From Flavobacteriales bacterium (lineage in GTDB: Bacteria; Bacteroidota; Bacteroidia; Flavobacteriales_D; Crocinitomicaceae), in assembly GCA_947449575.1 (NCBI GenBank), contig CANFRV010000019.1, positions 1-64,000 of the forward strand: DNA of 64,000 nt, in the 5' to 3' direction. Each line of letters opens with the position of its first letter. Positions within the stretch are counted from its first letter, which is position 1. The notes under the pieces were generated by a model. That model did not search any database, was not told the DNA's origin, and saw nothing but the letters and a program-made list of their open reading frames with translations. Below are positions 10,045 through 19,124 of this stretch, piece by piece. A program made the translations under genes and the position numbers.

Positions 10045-11003
10045 AACTTTTGTTTTACTTTTCGTATTTCTGAAAGTATCCCTAGCATCTGTAAAATTGC
10101 ACGTTCTAAAGAAGCATGGTACATATTCATTCGATAATAGAATTTATTGGTTGCTTTTATATTCAATTTATCTTGGGTATATAAAATATATTCATAGCCA
10201 ACTTGTCTTAAAAGTTGATCACTTTGCGAATTTCCTATCCCGTTTGGATAGGCAAAAATTGTTACTTTTTTGTCAAGAATATGTTCTATAATTTGTTTTG
10301 ACTCGGTAATCTCAGCTATAATTTCATCGTTTGAAAGAGTAGAAAAAACAGGGTGGGAATGGGAATGGGATCCAAATTCAATCAGTGGATTGTCTTTTTG
10401 TGCAGCAATCCATTCTTTTGTCAAAACCTTTGTGTAATTTGGTTGTAACACCCCAAATTCCTGTTGCATTCTTGCTATAAAATCTTCTTTTTCATGTTTT
10501 TTTAATCGCGACAAAACGTTGGTAAATGCAGATTCAACTTTAGCTGGTTTTTCTCCAGAAATTTGAATTGGATGCTCCATATACCTATCATCCAAATAAG
10601 AAATAGGTTTGGAATTATGATTCAATATATCATAAATCTGTATAAAATATTGCGGTTTTCCATCGATAAGGATTTTAGTGTCTATGTTTATGGTGTATTT
10701 TAGTTGATTTAGCTCCATGTAATCAAATACATGCGTTCTGATGTCATCCATCCCATCGTCAAAAGTAATGATCAATAAAGGTTTTTTGAGCTTATTTTCT
10801 ACAAAATCAGGAATTTCCTTAAAATGTATTACCGTAAAATTCTGTTTCACAAACTGCATTAACTGCTCAAACGTTTTGATTGGAACACCTGGGTAATACG
10901 TCGAATTTAAATCATTCACTTTATGAAACATTAGTACATAGATTTTTTTACTGTTTTGAAAAAATCTATAATTACATGTTAACCTTCGCAAGTATTGTAA
11001 CAT
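10035..11003 (-). CDS. Polysaccharide deacetylase (NodB/CE4 family)
   Basis: 322 residues. The CE4 fold is shown by LLIITFDDGMDD (catalytic and metal Asp at 82-83), a GSHSHSHP segment supplying the zinc histidines (213 and 217), and FAYPNG near 260. Family enzymes remove N- or O-acetyl groups from sugars with a divalent metal. There is no signal peptide, so the substrate is probably a lipid-linked or nucleotide-linked intermediate on the cytoplasmic side. It overlaps the downstream GNAT gene and follows a GT4 gene by 13 bases. Catalytic residues look intact. Confidence 0.85.
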   Translation of the reverse strand: MLQYLRRLTCNYRFFQNSKKIYVLMFHKVNDLNSTYYPGVPIKTFEQLMQFVKQNFTVIHFKEIPDFVENKLKKPLLIITFDDGMDDIRTHVFDYMELNQLKYTINIDTKILIDGKPQYFIQIYDILNHNSKPISYLDDRYMEHPIQISGEKPAKVESAFTNVLSRLKKHEKEDFIARMQQEFGVLQPNYTKVLTKEWIAAQKDNPLIEFGSHSHSHPVFSTLSNDEIIAEITESKQIIEHILDKKVTIFAYPNGIGNSQSDQLLRQVGYEYILYTQDKLNIKATNKFYYRMNMYHASLERAILQMLGILSEIRKVKQKLWN

Positions 11004-11016
11004 AACTAAAAAGTAT

Positions 11017-12300
11017 TTATGCGTGCTTTAGTATCAATTCGGCCAAAATTTTAGTCTGAAAGTTAATCGAAAAATCTTGAACATTTAATAAATCTCGGTT
11101 TAAAAAAGAATTGTTACTCGACTTAGCGAGGATTAATCGTTCTATGTATTGAAACAATTCCATTTCACTTGTTGCCACAAATCCTAGTTTGGATGCTACT
11201 AGTATACGTTCGATTACGTCATTATCGGAACCAAAAAATAATATATTCTTACTGGTCGAAATATATTCAAATAATTTACTCGATGGTATTCCTTGAAAAC
11301 CAACATACGGTAACATTATTAGTAAATCTGCATTATTTTGTATTTGTATGTACTGATCACGGTTTAACCATTCATAGATTACAAGATTAGTTTCAAATCC
11401 TTTAGCAGCATTCAGAACTCGACTTTTTTGTGCTGGATCACTTCCTAAGCCAGCAAAATGTAAAATTACTTTTGTGTTTGAAACTTCAAACTTTTGTTTT
11501 TTTAGAAATAATATAAACGCTTCGATAGGTTGATTATAATACAATGTTCCCGCATACAGTATATTAAATTCTTTGGTCTGTGAAAACTCCGTGCTATTTT
11601 GAATGCTTGTAAAACCATTATAAATAGTATGTCCCTTTACATCTAGAATCCCTTCGATTTGTTTTACGTAAGAATCCGATACACTTGTAAAAAAACTTGC
11701 CGAATTCACCCACTTTTTTTCAAAATAACGGTAATATTTATACAAATATCTATTAAATGGCCTTACTTCCGTAGCCATTTTATTCGTTGTCCAAGAATCT
11801 CTGTAATCCGCAATCCAATGAATGGATAACTTTTTTGCTAACAGATAGCCAAATTTAAATTGAACAAAGGGATTTGCTGAGATAAACACATGCTTTACCT
11901 CTTTGTTTTTTAGCAGATAATCTTTCGAGAAATAATATAGATTGGAAAATGGTACAAAATGATTCGTAAAAGGCTCCGTTATTAATTGAATAAAAGTTAA
12001 TACCTTACTTACAATAGCCAACCATTTATTTTGTTGGGATTTAATAACACATTGATCCCGTAAAGAAGACTTATAGGGTAAATAATATACCTCATAGCCA
12101 TCCCCTATTTTATGCTCAATCGTATTTGATGTTGATTGTAAAAAGGCATTTGGTGTATCATTTTGTTGATTCCAATGGCGTGTAACAACAATGGGATAAA
12201 ACCCAAACTTATGAAAATTAGCAACAATGCCATGAATACGATTCGATGCTGTTAAGGGACATGGCGGAAAAAAATAAGAGAGCACTAAAATTTTACGCAT
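11017..12300 (-). CDS. Glycosyltransferase, GT4-like
   Basis: 427 residues with a GT-B layout. The N terminus MRKILVLSYFFPP and the early S-NRIHG segment match the acceptor domain of GT4 enzymes. A linker with ADYRDSWT sits mid-protein. The C-terminal nucleotide-sugar domain has NILYAGTLYYNQP and GIPSSKLFEYISTSKNILFF, a weak form of the EX7E region (KLFEY). It is one base from the deacetylase-like gene upstream. It is expected to transfer a sugar from a nucleotide donor in the cytoplasm with retention. Confidence 0.82.
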   Translation of the reverse strand: MRKILVLSYFFPPCPLTASNRIHGIVANFHKFGFYPIVVTRHWNQQNDTPNAFLQSTSNTIEHKIGDGYEVYYLPYKSSLRDQCVIKSQQNKWLAIVSKVLTFIQLITEPFTNHFVPFSNLYYFSKDYLLKNKEVKHVFISANPFVQFKFGYLLAKKLSIHWIADYRDSWTTNKMATEVRPFNRYLYKYYRYFEKKWVNSASFFTSVSDSYVKQIEGILDVKGHTIYNGFTSIQNSTEFSQTKEFNILYAGTLYYNQPIEAFILFLKKQKFEVSNTKVILHFAGLGSDPAQKSRVLNAAKGFETNLVIYEWLNRDQYIQIQNNADLLIMLPYVGFQGIPSSKLFEYISTSKNILFFGSDNDVIERILVASKLGFVATSEMELFQYIERLILAKSSNNSFLNRDLLNVQDFSINFQTKILAELILKHA

Positions 12301-12301
12301 A

Positions 12302-13615
12302 TTAGTTATTATCTCTCTTTAAAATTATTGCTTTTACGAATCCCATAATTTCATTTTTTAACACGTTATATTTACTATTAATTGAAAAATGATTATTATG
12401 AATTAATATGGAAAGTTGAAATCCATATCTTTCACATAAATAAATTTTGTGTTTAACGTCTTCTATTTTATTAAAATTGGAATCAGTTATATGTTTTTCA
12501 ACGGTAGTATCCATTAATGAAAGAGGAACTATTTCAATGGGAAATGCCTTTTGATCTATTGGATTCCACATTCTAAAAGTTCTTGTAATTCCTCCTCTAA
12601 ATAATAAAGAATCAAAAAAACAAAAAGAATGTTCTTCTTGTACGCCTAAAACCGAAAGTAAAAATAAATCTTTTTTATAATTTATTTTTAAATAATGAGA
12701 ACGATAGACGGTAGGATAATAACCAAAAATTTGATGAAACCGATTCAATTGCATCCCTAATATTTTAGGGGATTCAAAACTATGTATTGAAGGATGAATC
12801 CCCATTTTAACCCCTTTTAATTGCAATTCTTTAAAAAACTTTTTTTCTAAACTTCTAATTTTATTGTAAAAATCAATATTACCATCAAAAAAAACACCTT
12901 TTTCCGGCAATAAAATAAAAGCAATATTTTCTATTTCGATATTAGTAAAATTAATCTCCTCTTGATTTAATAAAAACATCTCATTATTCAGCATAGGATT
13001 ATCCATTTTAAAAATGGACCAAAAATAACTTCTAATTTGCTTTATAAATTCAATTTTATCATTTCGAAACCAGTAAAAAAACCATTTTGCTTTCTGCAGC
13101 AAAGAAATACCTTGCCAATAATTGATGATATCGTAATCACATGAAAACTGTACTTTAAATGACTTAGAAGGTATTACCTCAAAAGTGAAGGATAAAATAC
13201 GAATCAAAATATCCGATATTGGTATAGATAAGTATTTCTGTAACGAACTACTTAAACTCTTAGAAATAATTCTGCCATAGCTATCTAAATCTATGAACTC
13301 TTGATAACATTCATTCGTGAAATAATAAATCAATTTAAGATAATTCGAATATTCTAATTCTTTCAATATGGAATAAACCAAAGAAATATCCTTTTCTTGT
13401 TCACAAAGATATACAAGCAATTCTAAAACTTTACAATCATCGCTGTCTAAAGACAATGTGTCAAAATCAAAATGTTTTTCAGTATACAGATGTTTTTCAC
13501 TATAAAAAAATAAAACGCCACTTGCATCATTCGTAAAATCAATCTTAAACAGTGGATTTAACTTATAAAAAGCCAAATCATAAAGTAAATAATTAACTTT
13601 GTTATTATCTAACAT
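12302..13615 (-). CDS. DUF7033/polysaccharide-deacetylase-like protein, probably not a canonical deacetylase
   Basis: 437 residues with no clear FDDG or HxxxH site. The C-terminal half carries GIHPSIHSFESP, then YRSHYLKINYKKD, a VLGVQEEHSFCFFDS stretch and FRGGITRTFRMWNP. This order resembles Bacteroidota proteins annotated as polysaccharide deacetylases with an N-terminal DUF7033. The GxHPS and RSHYL elements are from memory of that family. The ATG is only 15 bases from the divergent GT4 ATG at 13631. Function is unknown; it may be a pathway-specific deacetylase relative acting with 10035-11003. Confidence 0.55.
   Translation of the reverse strand: MLDNNKVNYLLYDLAFYKLNPLFKIDFTNDASGVLFFYSEKHLYTEKHFDFDTLSLDSDDCKVLELLVYLCEQEKDISLVYSILKELEYSNYLKLIYYFTNECYQEFIDLDSYGRIISKSLSSSLQKYLSIPISDILIRILSFTFEVIPSKSFKVQFSCDYDIINYWQGISLLQKAKWFFYWFRNDKIEFIKQIRSYFWSIFKMDNPMLNNEMFLLNQEEINFTNIEIENIAFILLPEKGVFFDGNIDFYNKIRSLEKKFFKELQLKGVKMGIHPSIHSFESPKILGMQLNRFHQIFGYYPTVYRSHYLKINYKKDLFLLSVLGVQEEHSFCFFDSLLFRGGITRTFRMWNPIDQKAFPIEIVPLSLMDTTVEKHITDSNFNKIEDVKHKIYLCERYGFQLSILIHNNHFSINSKYNVLKNEIMGFVKAIILKRDNN
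13594..13601 (+). promoter_or_regulatory. Candidate -7 element for the 13631 GT4 gene, inside the opposing gene
   Basis: TAACTTTG fits the Bacteroidota -7 consensus TAnnTTTG and lies 30 bases before the ATG at 13631, within codons near the start of the divergent gene. No good -33 TTG is seen at the right distance, so this is a weak prediction that rests on the tiny intergenic space. Confidence 0.35.
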
Positions 13616-13630
13616 ATAGGTTCGTTGTAA

Positions 13631-14929
13631 ATGACAAAGGTAAAATTTAAAACATTAGTTTTATTCGTTTCTTCCTATCCAAGTCCAATTGGAGAGATGT
13701 TTATTGAAAATGAATTAAAAGTATTACAAGAAAAATTCGGTAAAATTTGGATTATTCAAACAAAATTCTTAGAAAATTACAAGTATCATAGATTATTTAA
13801 GCCAAATAATTCTGAAAAAAAAATAATGTATGAAACCAAAATAAATAAAGCGCGATCAATCGTTCGATTATTTTTTTCTAAATACTTTTTCTCTGAAATA
13901 TCAATGATTTTAAAAACTAATCCAAAAAAATTAGTTAATTACAAAATATACAAGGATTTAATATACTATTACCTAGGTTCTGAAAAAAAAAAGTATTGGT
14001 TAAAAAACTTTATTTTTGACAACAATATCGATTTAAAAACTACCCTTTTCTACACTTATTGGTGTGATGAAAATACGTTTTTATTAACTAGATATAATTT
14101 AGAATCCCAAAAAATTCATTACATATCGCGTCTACACAGTTGGGATTTATATTACGAAAGACATAACTCAAACTTTTTACCTTTTAGAACTATAATTTTT
14201 AATTCTGCTTGGAAAATTTTTCCAATATCAAAAAATGGTAATAACTATATTACAAAAAAACTTCCTAAAGTTGCTAAATCTAAATTTTTCATCTCCTATC
14301 TAGGAGTTGAAAATCTAAAATTAAATAATAGATATACAAATTTATTAACCTTACCTAAAAAACCTTATTTAGAGATTCTTACATTATCATATATATCTCC
14401 TATTAAAGGACTTGAAAAATTAATTAATTCTTTATCCAAAATTTCTGATTTTAAAATACATTGGCACCATATTGGTTGGGGGATTAAAGAATATGAACAA
14501 AAAATTCGATCTGCCTCATTAGAATTAATGGAAAAAAATCAAAACATTAAGATTACATTTCACGGTAAATTATCTCAAATCAAAGTCAAAGAATTTCTAG
14601 AAACTAAAGAAATTGACGTGCTTATTAATTGTAGTGATCAGGAAGGTATACCTGTTACAATGATGGAAGCTTGCAGTGCGGGCATACCTATAATTGCGTA
14701 TCCTGTTGGTGGTATACCTGAAATCGTGAAACATAATTACAATGGTTTTTTAATACCTTTAAATAATTCTGATTTTTCGGAACAAATTAGATCATTTAAC
14801 TATTTAAATAGCGATGAAAAAAAAAGATTATCCAACAATGCTCAAAATTTTCAAAGAAATGAGTTTAATGCAATAGTAAATTATTCAAATTTTTTCGATA
14901 CTATTCAAACAAAAAAATATTTTAATTAA
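13631..14929 (+). CDS. Glycosyltransferase family 4 (first of a tandem pair)
   Basis: 432 residues. The GT-B C-terminal domain shows SYISPIKGLEKLI, a KITFHGKLSQ strand, and the GT4 signature EGIPVTMMEACSAGIPIIA (EX7E, about 337-356) followed by PVGGIPEIV. The N-terminal domain has TYWCDENTFLL and SRLHSWDLYYERH. These are shared at matching positions with the next gene (TYWLDFHTLAL, SRAHNWDVYFER), so the two are paralogues. It is divergent from 12302-13615 with a 15-base gap. It is a predicted cytoplasmic retaining sugar transferase of unknown specificity. Confidence 0.88.
   Translation: MTKVKFKTLVLFVSSYPSPIGEMFIENELKVLQEKFGKIWIIQTKFLENYKYHRLFKPNNSEKKIMYETKINKARSIVRLFFSKYFFSEISMILKTNPKKLVNYKIYKDLIYYYLGSEKKKYWLKNFIFDNNIDLKTTLFYTYWCDENTFLLTRYNLESQKIHYISRLHSWDLYYERHNSNFLPFRTIIFNSAWKIFPISKNGNNYITKKLPKVAKSKFFISYLGVENLKLNNRYTNLLTLPKKPYLEILTLSYISPIKGLEKLINSLSKISDFKIHWHHIGWGIKEYEQKIRSASLELMEKNQNIKITFHGKLSQIKVKEFLETKEIDVLINCSDQEGIPVTMMEACSAGIPIIAYPVGGIPEIVKHNYNGFLIPLNNSDFSEQIRSFNYLNSDEKKRLSNNAQNFQRNEFNAIVNYSNFFDTIQTKKYFN
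13635..13642 (-). promoter_or_regulatory. Candidate -7 element for the 13615 minus gene, inside the opposing gene
   Basis: On the minus strand this reads TACCTTTG, a full match to TAnnTTTG, 20 bases before the minus ATG at 13615 and lying in codons 2-4 of the plus-strand GT4. No matching -33 element is visible. Together with 13594-13601 it suggests crossed divergent promoters. Confidence 0.35.
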
Positions 14930-15015
14930 TAAATTTTAATACTAATAAATTATCTTTTAAGTCTATTTAATTATTTAAAAAGATTTGAATTCCTTAATCA
15001 TTACAAATTAAATCT

Positions 15016-16278
15016 ATGAAATTCAACAGAAAGAATCTATTTATTTATGTTTCTGATTTTTGGCGTGTCGAAGCAACCTTTTTACTTCCTGAATTGGAAA
15101 TTTTAGCAAATAATTTCAATCAAATTAAAATTGTTAATACAAGTGAAGATAGTAGCAAAAGTCTTAAAGATTTAAATTTCAAAAAAGAAAACTATGATTT
15201 ACCAATTAACATTGAATTCTATTCATTACCAAAATCAATTAAACCGAGTTCACTATCTAATTTTTATAAATTAGGTAATTTAGTATTAATCAAAGAATTA
15301 CTAAGATGTATTTGGTTTTTAAAAAAAGTACGATATGCAGCACTAAAAGATGTTATTAGCTATCATTTGAAAGCTCAATTATTTTATGATGCATTAAGAA
15401 AACAAGTATCCCTAGCGGATTGTGATATAATGTATACCTATTGGTTAGATTTTCACACATTAGCACTAATACAAAACAAAACAAGATTAAAGTCTAAAAT
15501 TATTTCTAGAGCCCATAATTGGGATGTGTATTTTGAACGAAGCAAAAGTGGTTACCTCCCTTTCAGAAAAGATTTACTAAGAAATTTAGATTTATTCTGT
15601 CCCATTTCAGAACATGCAAAAAAATACCTTTGTGCAACACTTAAAGAAAGTTTTCAAAATATTCAGGTATCTAAATTAGGAATACATGCTTTAAAACAGT
15701 GTGAAACAATAAATTTCAATATAAACAAACTAAAAATTGTAAGCATTTCCTATATTTCACTAGTAAAACGTGTTGAATTACTATTAGATGCAATGGCACA
15801 TATTCCTTCCACCATAAACATCGAATGGATACACATTGGGCCAGGAAATGATTTAATGCAACTACAAGAGCAAAGTGAAGCTCTGACCAAATTAAAACCC
15901 AATATTGCTATCGAATTTAAAGGATTTATGGATATGAAGGAAGTGCAAGCATTCTTAAAAAATGAAGTAATCGATTTACATATCAATGTAAGCGCATTCG
16001 AAGGGATACCTGTATCCATTATGGAAGCGATGAGTTGTGGTATTCCTTGTATAGCCACAAATGTCGGTGGTAACGCAGAGATAGTAAATGAAAAAAATGG
16101 AGCTTTATTAACAGCTAATCCAACAAAAGAAGAAATTGCGGATGCCATTACTGCTTTCTACAATCTTTCGCAAGAAGTAAGAATCAACAAAAGCAAGCAA
16201 GCAAAACAAACCTGGGAATTAGAGTACAATGCAGCGATAAATTTTGAAAAATTCAGTAAATTATTGACGGAAATGTAA
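15016..16278 (+). CDS. Glycosyltransferase family 4 (second of a tandem pair)
   Basis: 420 residues, paralogous to 13631-14929. Shared landmarks are YTYWLDFHT, ISRAHNWDVYFERS, SYISLVKRVELLL, the GPGND donor-domain loop, and FEGIPVSIMEAMSCGIPC (EX7E, about 329-347) followed by NVGGNAEIV. It lies 86 AT-rich bases after its paralogue and ends nine bases before the convergent gene at 16288. It probably adds a neighbouring or related residue to that added by its paralogue. Confidence 0.88.
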   Translation: MKFNRKNLFIYVSDFWRVEATFLLPELEILANNFNQIKIVNTSEDSSKSLKDLNFKKENYDLPINIEFYSLPKSIKPSSLSNFYKLGNLVLIKELLRCIWFLKKVRYAALKDVISYHLKAQLFYDALRKQVSLADCDIMYTYWLDFHTLALIQNKTRLKSKIISRAHNWDVYFERSKSGYLPFRKDLLRNLDLFCPISEHAKKYLCATLKESFQNIQVSKLGIHALKQCETINFNINKLKIVSISYISLVKRVELLLDAMAHIPSTINIEWIHIGPGNDLMQLQEQSEALTKLKPNIAIEFKGFMDMKEVQAFLKNEVIDLHINVSAFEGIPVSIMEAMSCGIPCIATNVGGNAEIVNEKNGALLTANPTKEEIADAITAFYNLSQEVRINKSKQAKQTWELEYNAAINFEKFSKLLTEM

Positions 16279-16287
16279 AAACAAAAT

Positions 16288-17211
16288 CTAGCTTTTAAAA
16301 CGATTGAGCATTCGTCTTAAAAAAGAGTTATTTGACTTGTATATATGATGAAAAGGTATTAATTCACCTCCAAATGCACGCACATAATTTTCAATTCCTA
16401 GTAGCATCGAGCCTTCAAAATCAAATCGATTTGTATAATTAGACATGTCTTGTATGGCGTTCCACAATAACAAACTATTTCCATTACTTTTTTTGTAGTT
16501 AGGATCGCTTGCACTCATCAGATAATAGGCACATTCAGAATCCCAAAGTACAAGAATCGCATTTATAACAGTTCCAGAATTGTTTTTAGCGACATATAAT
16601 TTTCCACATTGATGGAGTGAAATAAACGTCAACAACTTCTCAATTAATGCAAGACTATATGGATTTTTCACTTTATTATTTTGAAAAGTAACATCCAACA
16701 ATGCAAAAAATTCATGGGAATCTAATTCATGCGTGACGAATAATTGTTTAGAAGCGCGTTGAATGTCGGAGCGTAAAGCAGTTTTAAAATTAGACCAAAT
16801 AGCTTGTAAATTATGTAACTCTTTCAGCACATACGTATATCTTGTTTGTTGCTTAAATCCTTGCTGAAAAAATGCGATGTGGTTGTAAAAATGAGGATGC
16901 CAACGTTGTTCAAAATAATCAAACTGAATATTTTCAAGTATGTAAGCTTGAAACTTCATTTGAATAGTGGCAAATTCTTTAGGTGTAATGTTTTTTTCAA
17001 TGAGGTATGGCCCCATATAGGTCGTTAAAACAGGAGAAATAATTTTATTACCTTGCTTTGCAGAAGTAAAGACACCCTTTACTATGTTATTTTCTTCAAA
17101 AATTAATACATTCCAATTATCTTTACCACATACAAAATCCAACCAATCTACTTGAAAGAACAAAGGTAAACTTGCTTGTAATGTAAATAAATTATTTTTG
17201 ATTTGTTTCAT
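16288..17211 (-). CDS. FemAB/BioF2-like GNAT-fold acyltransferase
   Basis: 307 residues. The C-terminal half has the pattern of the BioF2-like acetyltransferase domain (GNAT_6): a basic FKTALRSDIQRAS helix, KLYVAKN then INAILVLWDSECAYYLMSASDP, SLLLWNAIQDM, FDFEGSMLLGIENYVRAFG. Such proteins transfer acyl or aminoacyl groups and are common in exopolysaccharide loci. It overlaps the 3' end of the GT4 gene by 20 bases. The acyl donor and acceptor sugar are unknown. Confidence 0.7.
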   Translation of the reverse strand: MKQIKNNLFTLQASLPLFFQVDWLDFVCGKDNWNVLIFEENNIVKGVFTSAKQGNKIISPVLTTYMGPYLIEKNITPKEFATIQMKFQAYILENIQFDYFEQRWHPHFYNHIAFFQQGFKQQTRYTYVLKELHNLQAIWSNFKTALRSDIQRASKQLFVTHELDSHEFFALLDVTFQNNKVKNPYSLALIEKLLTFISLHQCGKLYVAKNNSGTVINAILVLWDSECAYYLMSASDPNYKKSNGNSLLLWNAIQDMSNYTNRFDFEGSMLLGIENYVRAFGGELIPFHHIYKSNNSFLRRMLNRFKS

Positions 17212-18331
17212 AGATATTCAATAACCGATCAACATATGAGACAATGTCATACTTTTTCACAAACTCAGATGCATTTTGAATTAATGTTGTTTTAAAATCA
17301 TTATCATCAAGAAGCAACTCAACAGCATCACAAAAATCATCAATAGATTCTTTTTTAATTACTAAAGAATTAAATCTATCAATCGTAATATCTGTATTTC
17401 CTCTCCCATCAAGCGTAACAATTGGTACTTTAGCAGCCATTGCTTCTAAAAAAACGAGGCCAAACGGCTCATACGTAGCAGTATGAATCAAAAGGTCTGA
17501 ATTATATAAATTTTCATGTATATTTTTCACTTTACCTAATAATCTAATATTTGATTGAAGATGATATTTATTTATTTTTTTCAATAATACATCCCGATAA
17601 TTACCATCCCCACAAATATCTAAAATAACATCACGTCCTCTACTTATTAATTCTTGGACAACATCAATTTGAAACAATTGATTTTTTTTTGAAACCAAAC
17701 TCCCTATAGAAATTAATTTGATGGTATTTGATGGTTGAAGAAAACGTTGTTTATTTTCAAGTTTAAAGCGGGATATATTTATTGCATTCGGCAAAAAAAA
17801 GATATTCAATGCTTTATTTTTAGGAATATTTGAATCAATGTAAGATAATGTATCTTTTGATATTGCAATTAAATTAGAATTACTTTTTTTGTATCGTTTA
17901 ATTAACCAATCCCGCTCTATTGAATTTGTTAAGCTAGTCTTTGATGATATTGTTTTCAAACTTTTACGTTTTAACTGAACAATATTGTCATGAAAATGAG
18001 AAAAATATCTAGTATTTTCATTAATTAATGCCCTAGATAAAATCTCTGCTTCGAATAAATGCGAATGAATTATATCCGGCTTAAATTCTTCTAGTAAATT
18101 AATTAAAGATTTTAATTGATATTTATTCTTCTTAAAAACAGATAATTTAACCCTTGAATTGGTAACTAATACAGGGAAATTAATTTCTAAGTCAAAATCA
18201 TTTATATTATTCATCACAACTAACGCAACAGAAATATTTTCTCTAATTGACAATTCATTACAAATATCAATAACAAGCCTTTCAGCTCCTCCCATGGAGA
18301 GATTAGGTATAAAATGTAAAATGCGCAACAT
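17192..18331 (-). CDS. Glycosyltransferase family 4
   Basis: 379 residues with a typical GT4 plan: LRILHFIPNLSMGGAERLV at the N terminus (donor and acceptor cleft glycine loop), DIIHSHLFEAE, then KLISIGSLVSKKNQ, LDICGDGNYRD, IRLLGKVKN, and TYEPFGLVFLEAMAAKVPIV (EX7E) near the C terminus. It is directly adjacent to the methyltransferase upstream and overlaps the GNAT-like gene downstream. Confident as a family 4 transferase; sugar specificity is not predictable. Confidence 0.92.
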   Translation of the reverse strand: MLRILHFIPNLSMGGAERLVIDICNELSIRENISVALVVMNNINDFDLEINFPVLVTNSRVKLSVFKKNKYQLKSLINLLEEFKPDIIHSHLFEAEILSRALINENTRYFSHFHDNIVQLKRKSLKTISSKTSLTNSIERDWLIKRYKKSNSNLIAISKDTLSYIDSNIPKNKALNIFFLPNAINISRFKLENKQRFLQPSNTIKLISIGSLVSKKNQLFQIDVVQELISRGRDVILDICGDGNYRDVLLKKINKYHLQSNIRLLGKVKNIHENLYNSDLLIHTATYEPFGLVFLEAMAAKVPIVTLDGRGNTDITIDRFNSLVIKKESIDDFCDAVELLLDDNDFKTTLIQNASEFVKKYDIVSYVDRLLNIYETNQK

Positions 18332-19108
18332 CTATTTCTTTGAACAAATAAAAAAAACAGAACTACTTAAAAAGAAATTTTTTCGCAACCTAAAAAATTG
18401 AATATAATCGGGAAAAGGATAAAAAGCTGGAAGTAGAACATGCTGGATTTCAAATTCCTGCGAAATAATTTTTTTCCAATTAGAAATTCGATAATGCTTT
18501 AAATCATAATAAATAAATTTTGCATTCGGATAACTATGAGAACGAGGTGTAAATAATAAAGACAATCTATCTTTAAAATCTCTGTATTTAAACGCTTTGC
18601 ATAAAAACAAGAGATTGATATGCGTTGTAAATAAAAAATGAGAAAAAAATGCTAGCCAAGCCATAGAAGCGGTTGGCATACCAATAATTAATGTACCATC
18701 CGACTTAAGAACTCTAGACATTTCAGCTAACGTTTTACTTTCTGAATCTACATGTTCTAAAACATGAGAGGAATATACCACATCAAAAGAATTCGATTCA
18801 AAGGGTAAATCTTCAGCAGCAGCTTTTAAAATGGGTCTTTCTTTCCATAAATCATTTGTAAATCTTCCAACACCATGTTCCCCAGGAGCTGGATCAACAC
18901 CTTGCACCTCACAATCTAAATCAGTTCGCGCCTTTATTAAACTATATCCAGCACCACAACCTACATCTAGAAACGAGGAACAAGAAGGGATGTATGATTT
19001 TATCGCATCCCATTCAATATTTCTTATTCTTTCTTGATATAATTCTACTTTAGATTTAGTAGAAGTGGGATACCAAAATATTTTTTTTATCATTTTAATT
19101 ATAAACAT
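18332..19108 (-). CDS. Class I SAM-dependent methyltransferase
   Basis: 258 residues from the ATG at 19108. The frame extends to 19168, but that start would overlap the upstream GT2 by 44 bases, while 19108 leaves a 16-base gap. Motif I is FLDVGCGAGYS (about 46-56), followed by QGVDPAPGE, then FDVVYSSHVLEHV and LIIGMPT, all typical of the Methyltransf_11 group. The C-terminal half is hydrophobic. It may O-methylate a sugar or cap the glycan, which in ABC-exported O-antigens can set chain length. That role is inference. Confidence 0.85.
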   Translation of the reverse strand: MFIIKMIKKIFWYPTSTKSKVELYQERIRNIEWDAIKSYIPSCSSFLDVGCGAGYSLIKARTDLDCEVQGVDPAPGEHGVGRFTNDLWKERPILKAAAEDLPFESNSFDVVYSSHVLEHVDSESKTLAEMSRVLKSDGTLIIGMPTASMAWLAFFSHFLFTTHINLLFLCKAFKYRDFKDRLSLLFTPRSHSYPNAKFIYYDLKHYRISNWKKIISQEFEIQHVLLPAFYPFPDYIQFFRLRKNFFLSSSVFFICSKK

Positions 19109-19124
19109 TTTTTTGAATTCATTT

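Noticed and set aside
15750-16148. Open frame of 132 codons on the minus strand opposite the second GT4
   Set aside because: It is antisense to the EX7E-containing end of the GT4 and shows no domain.
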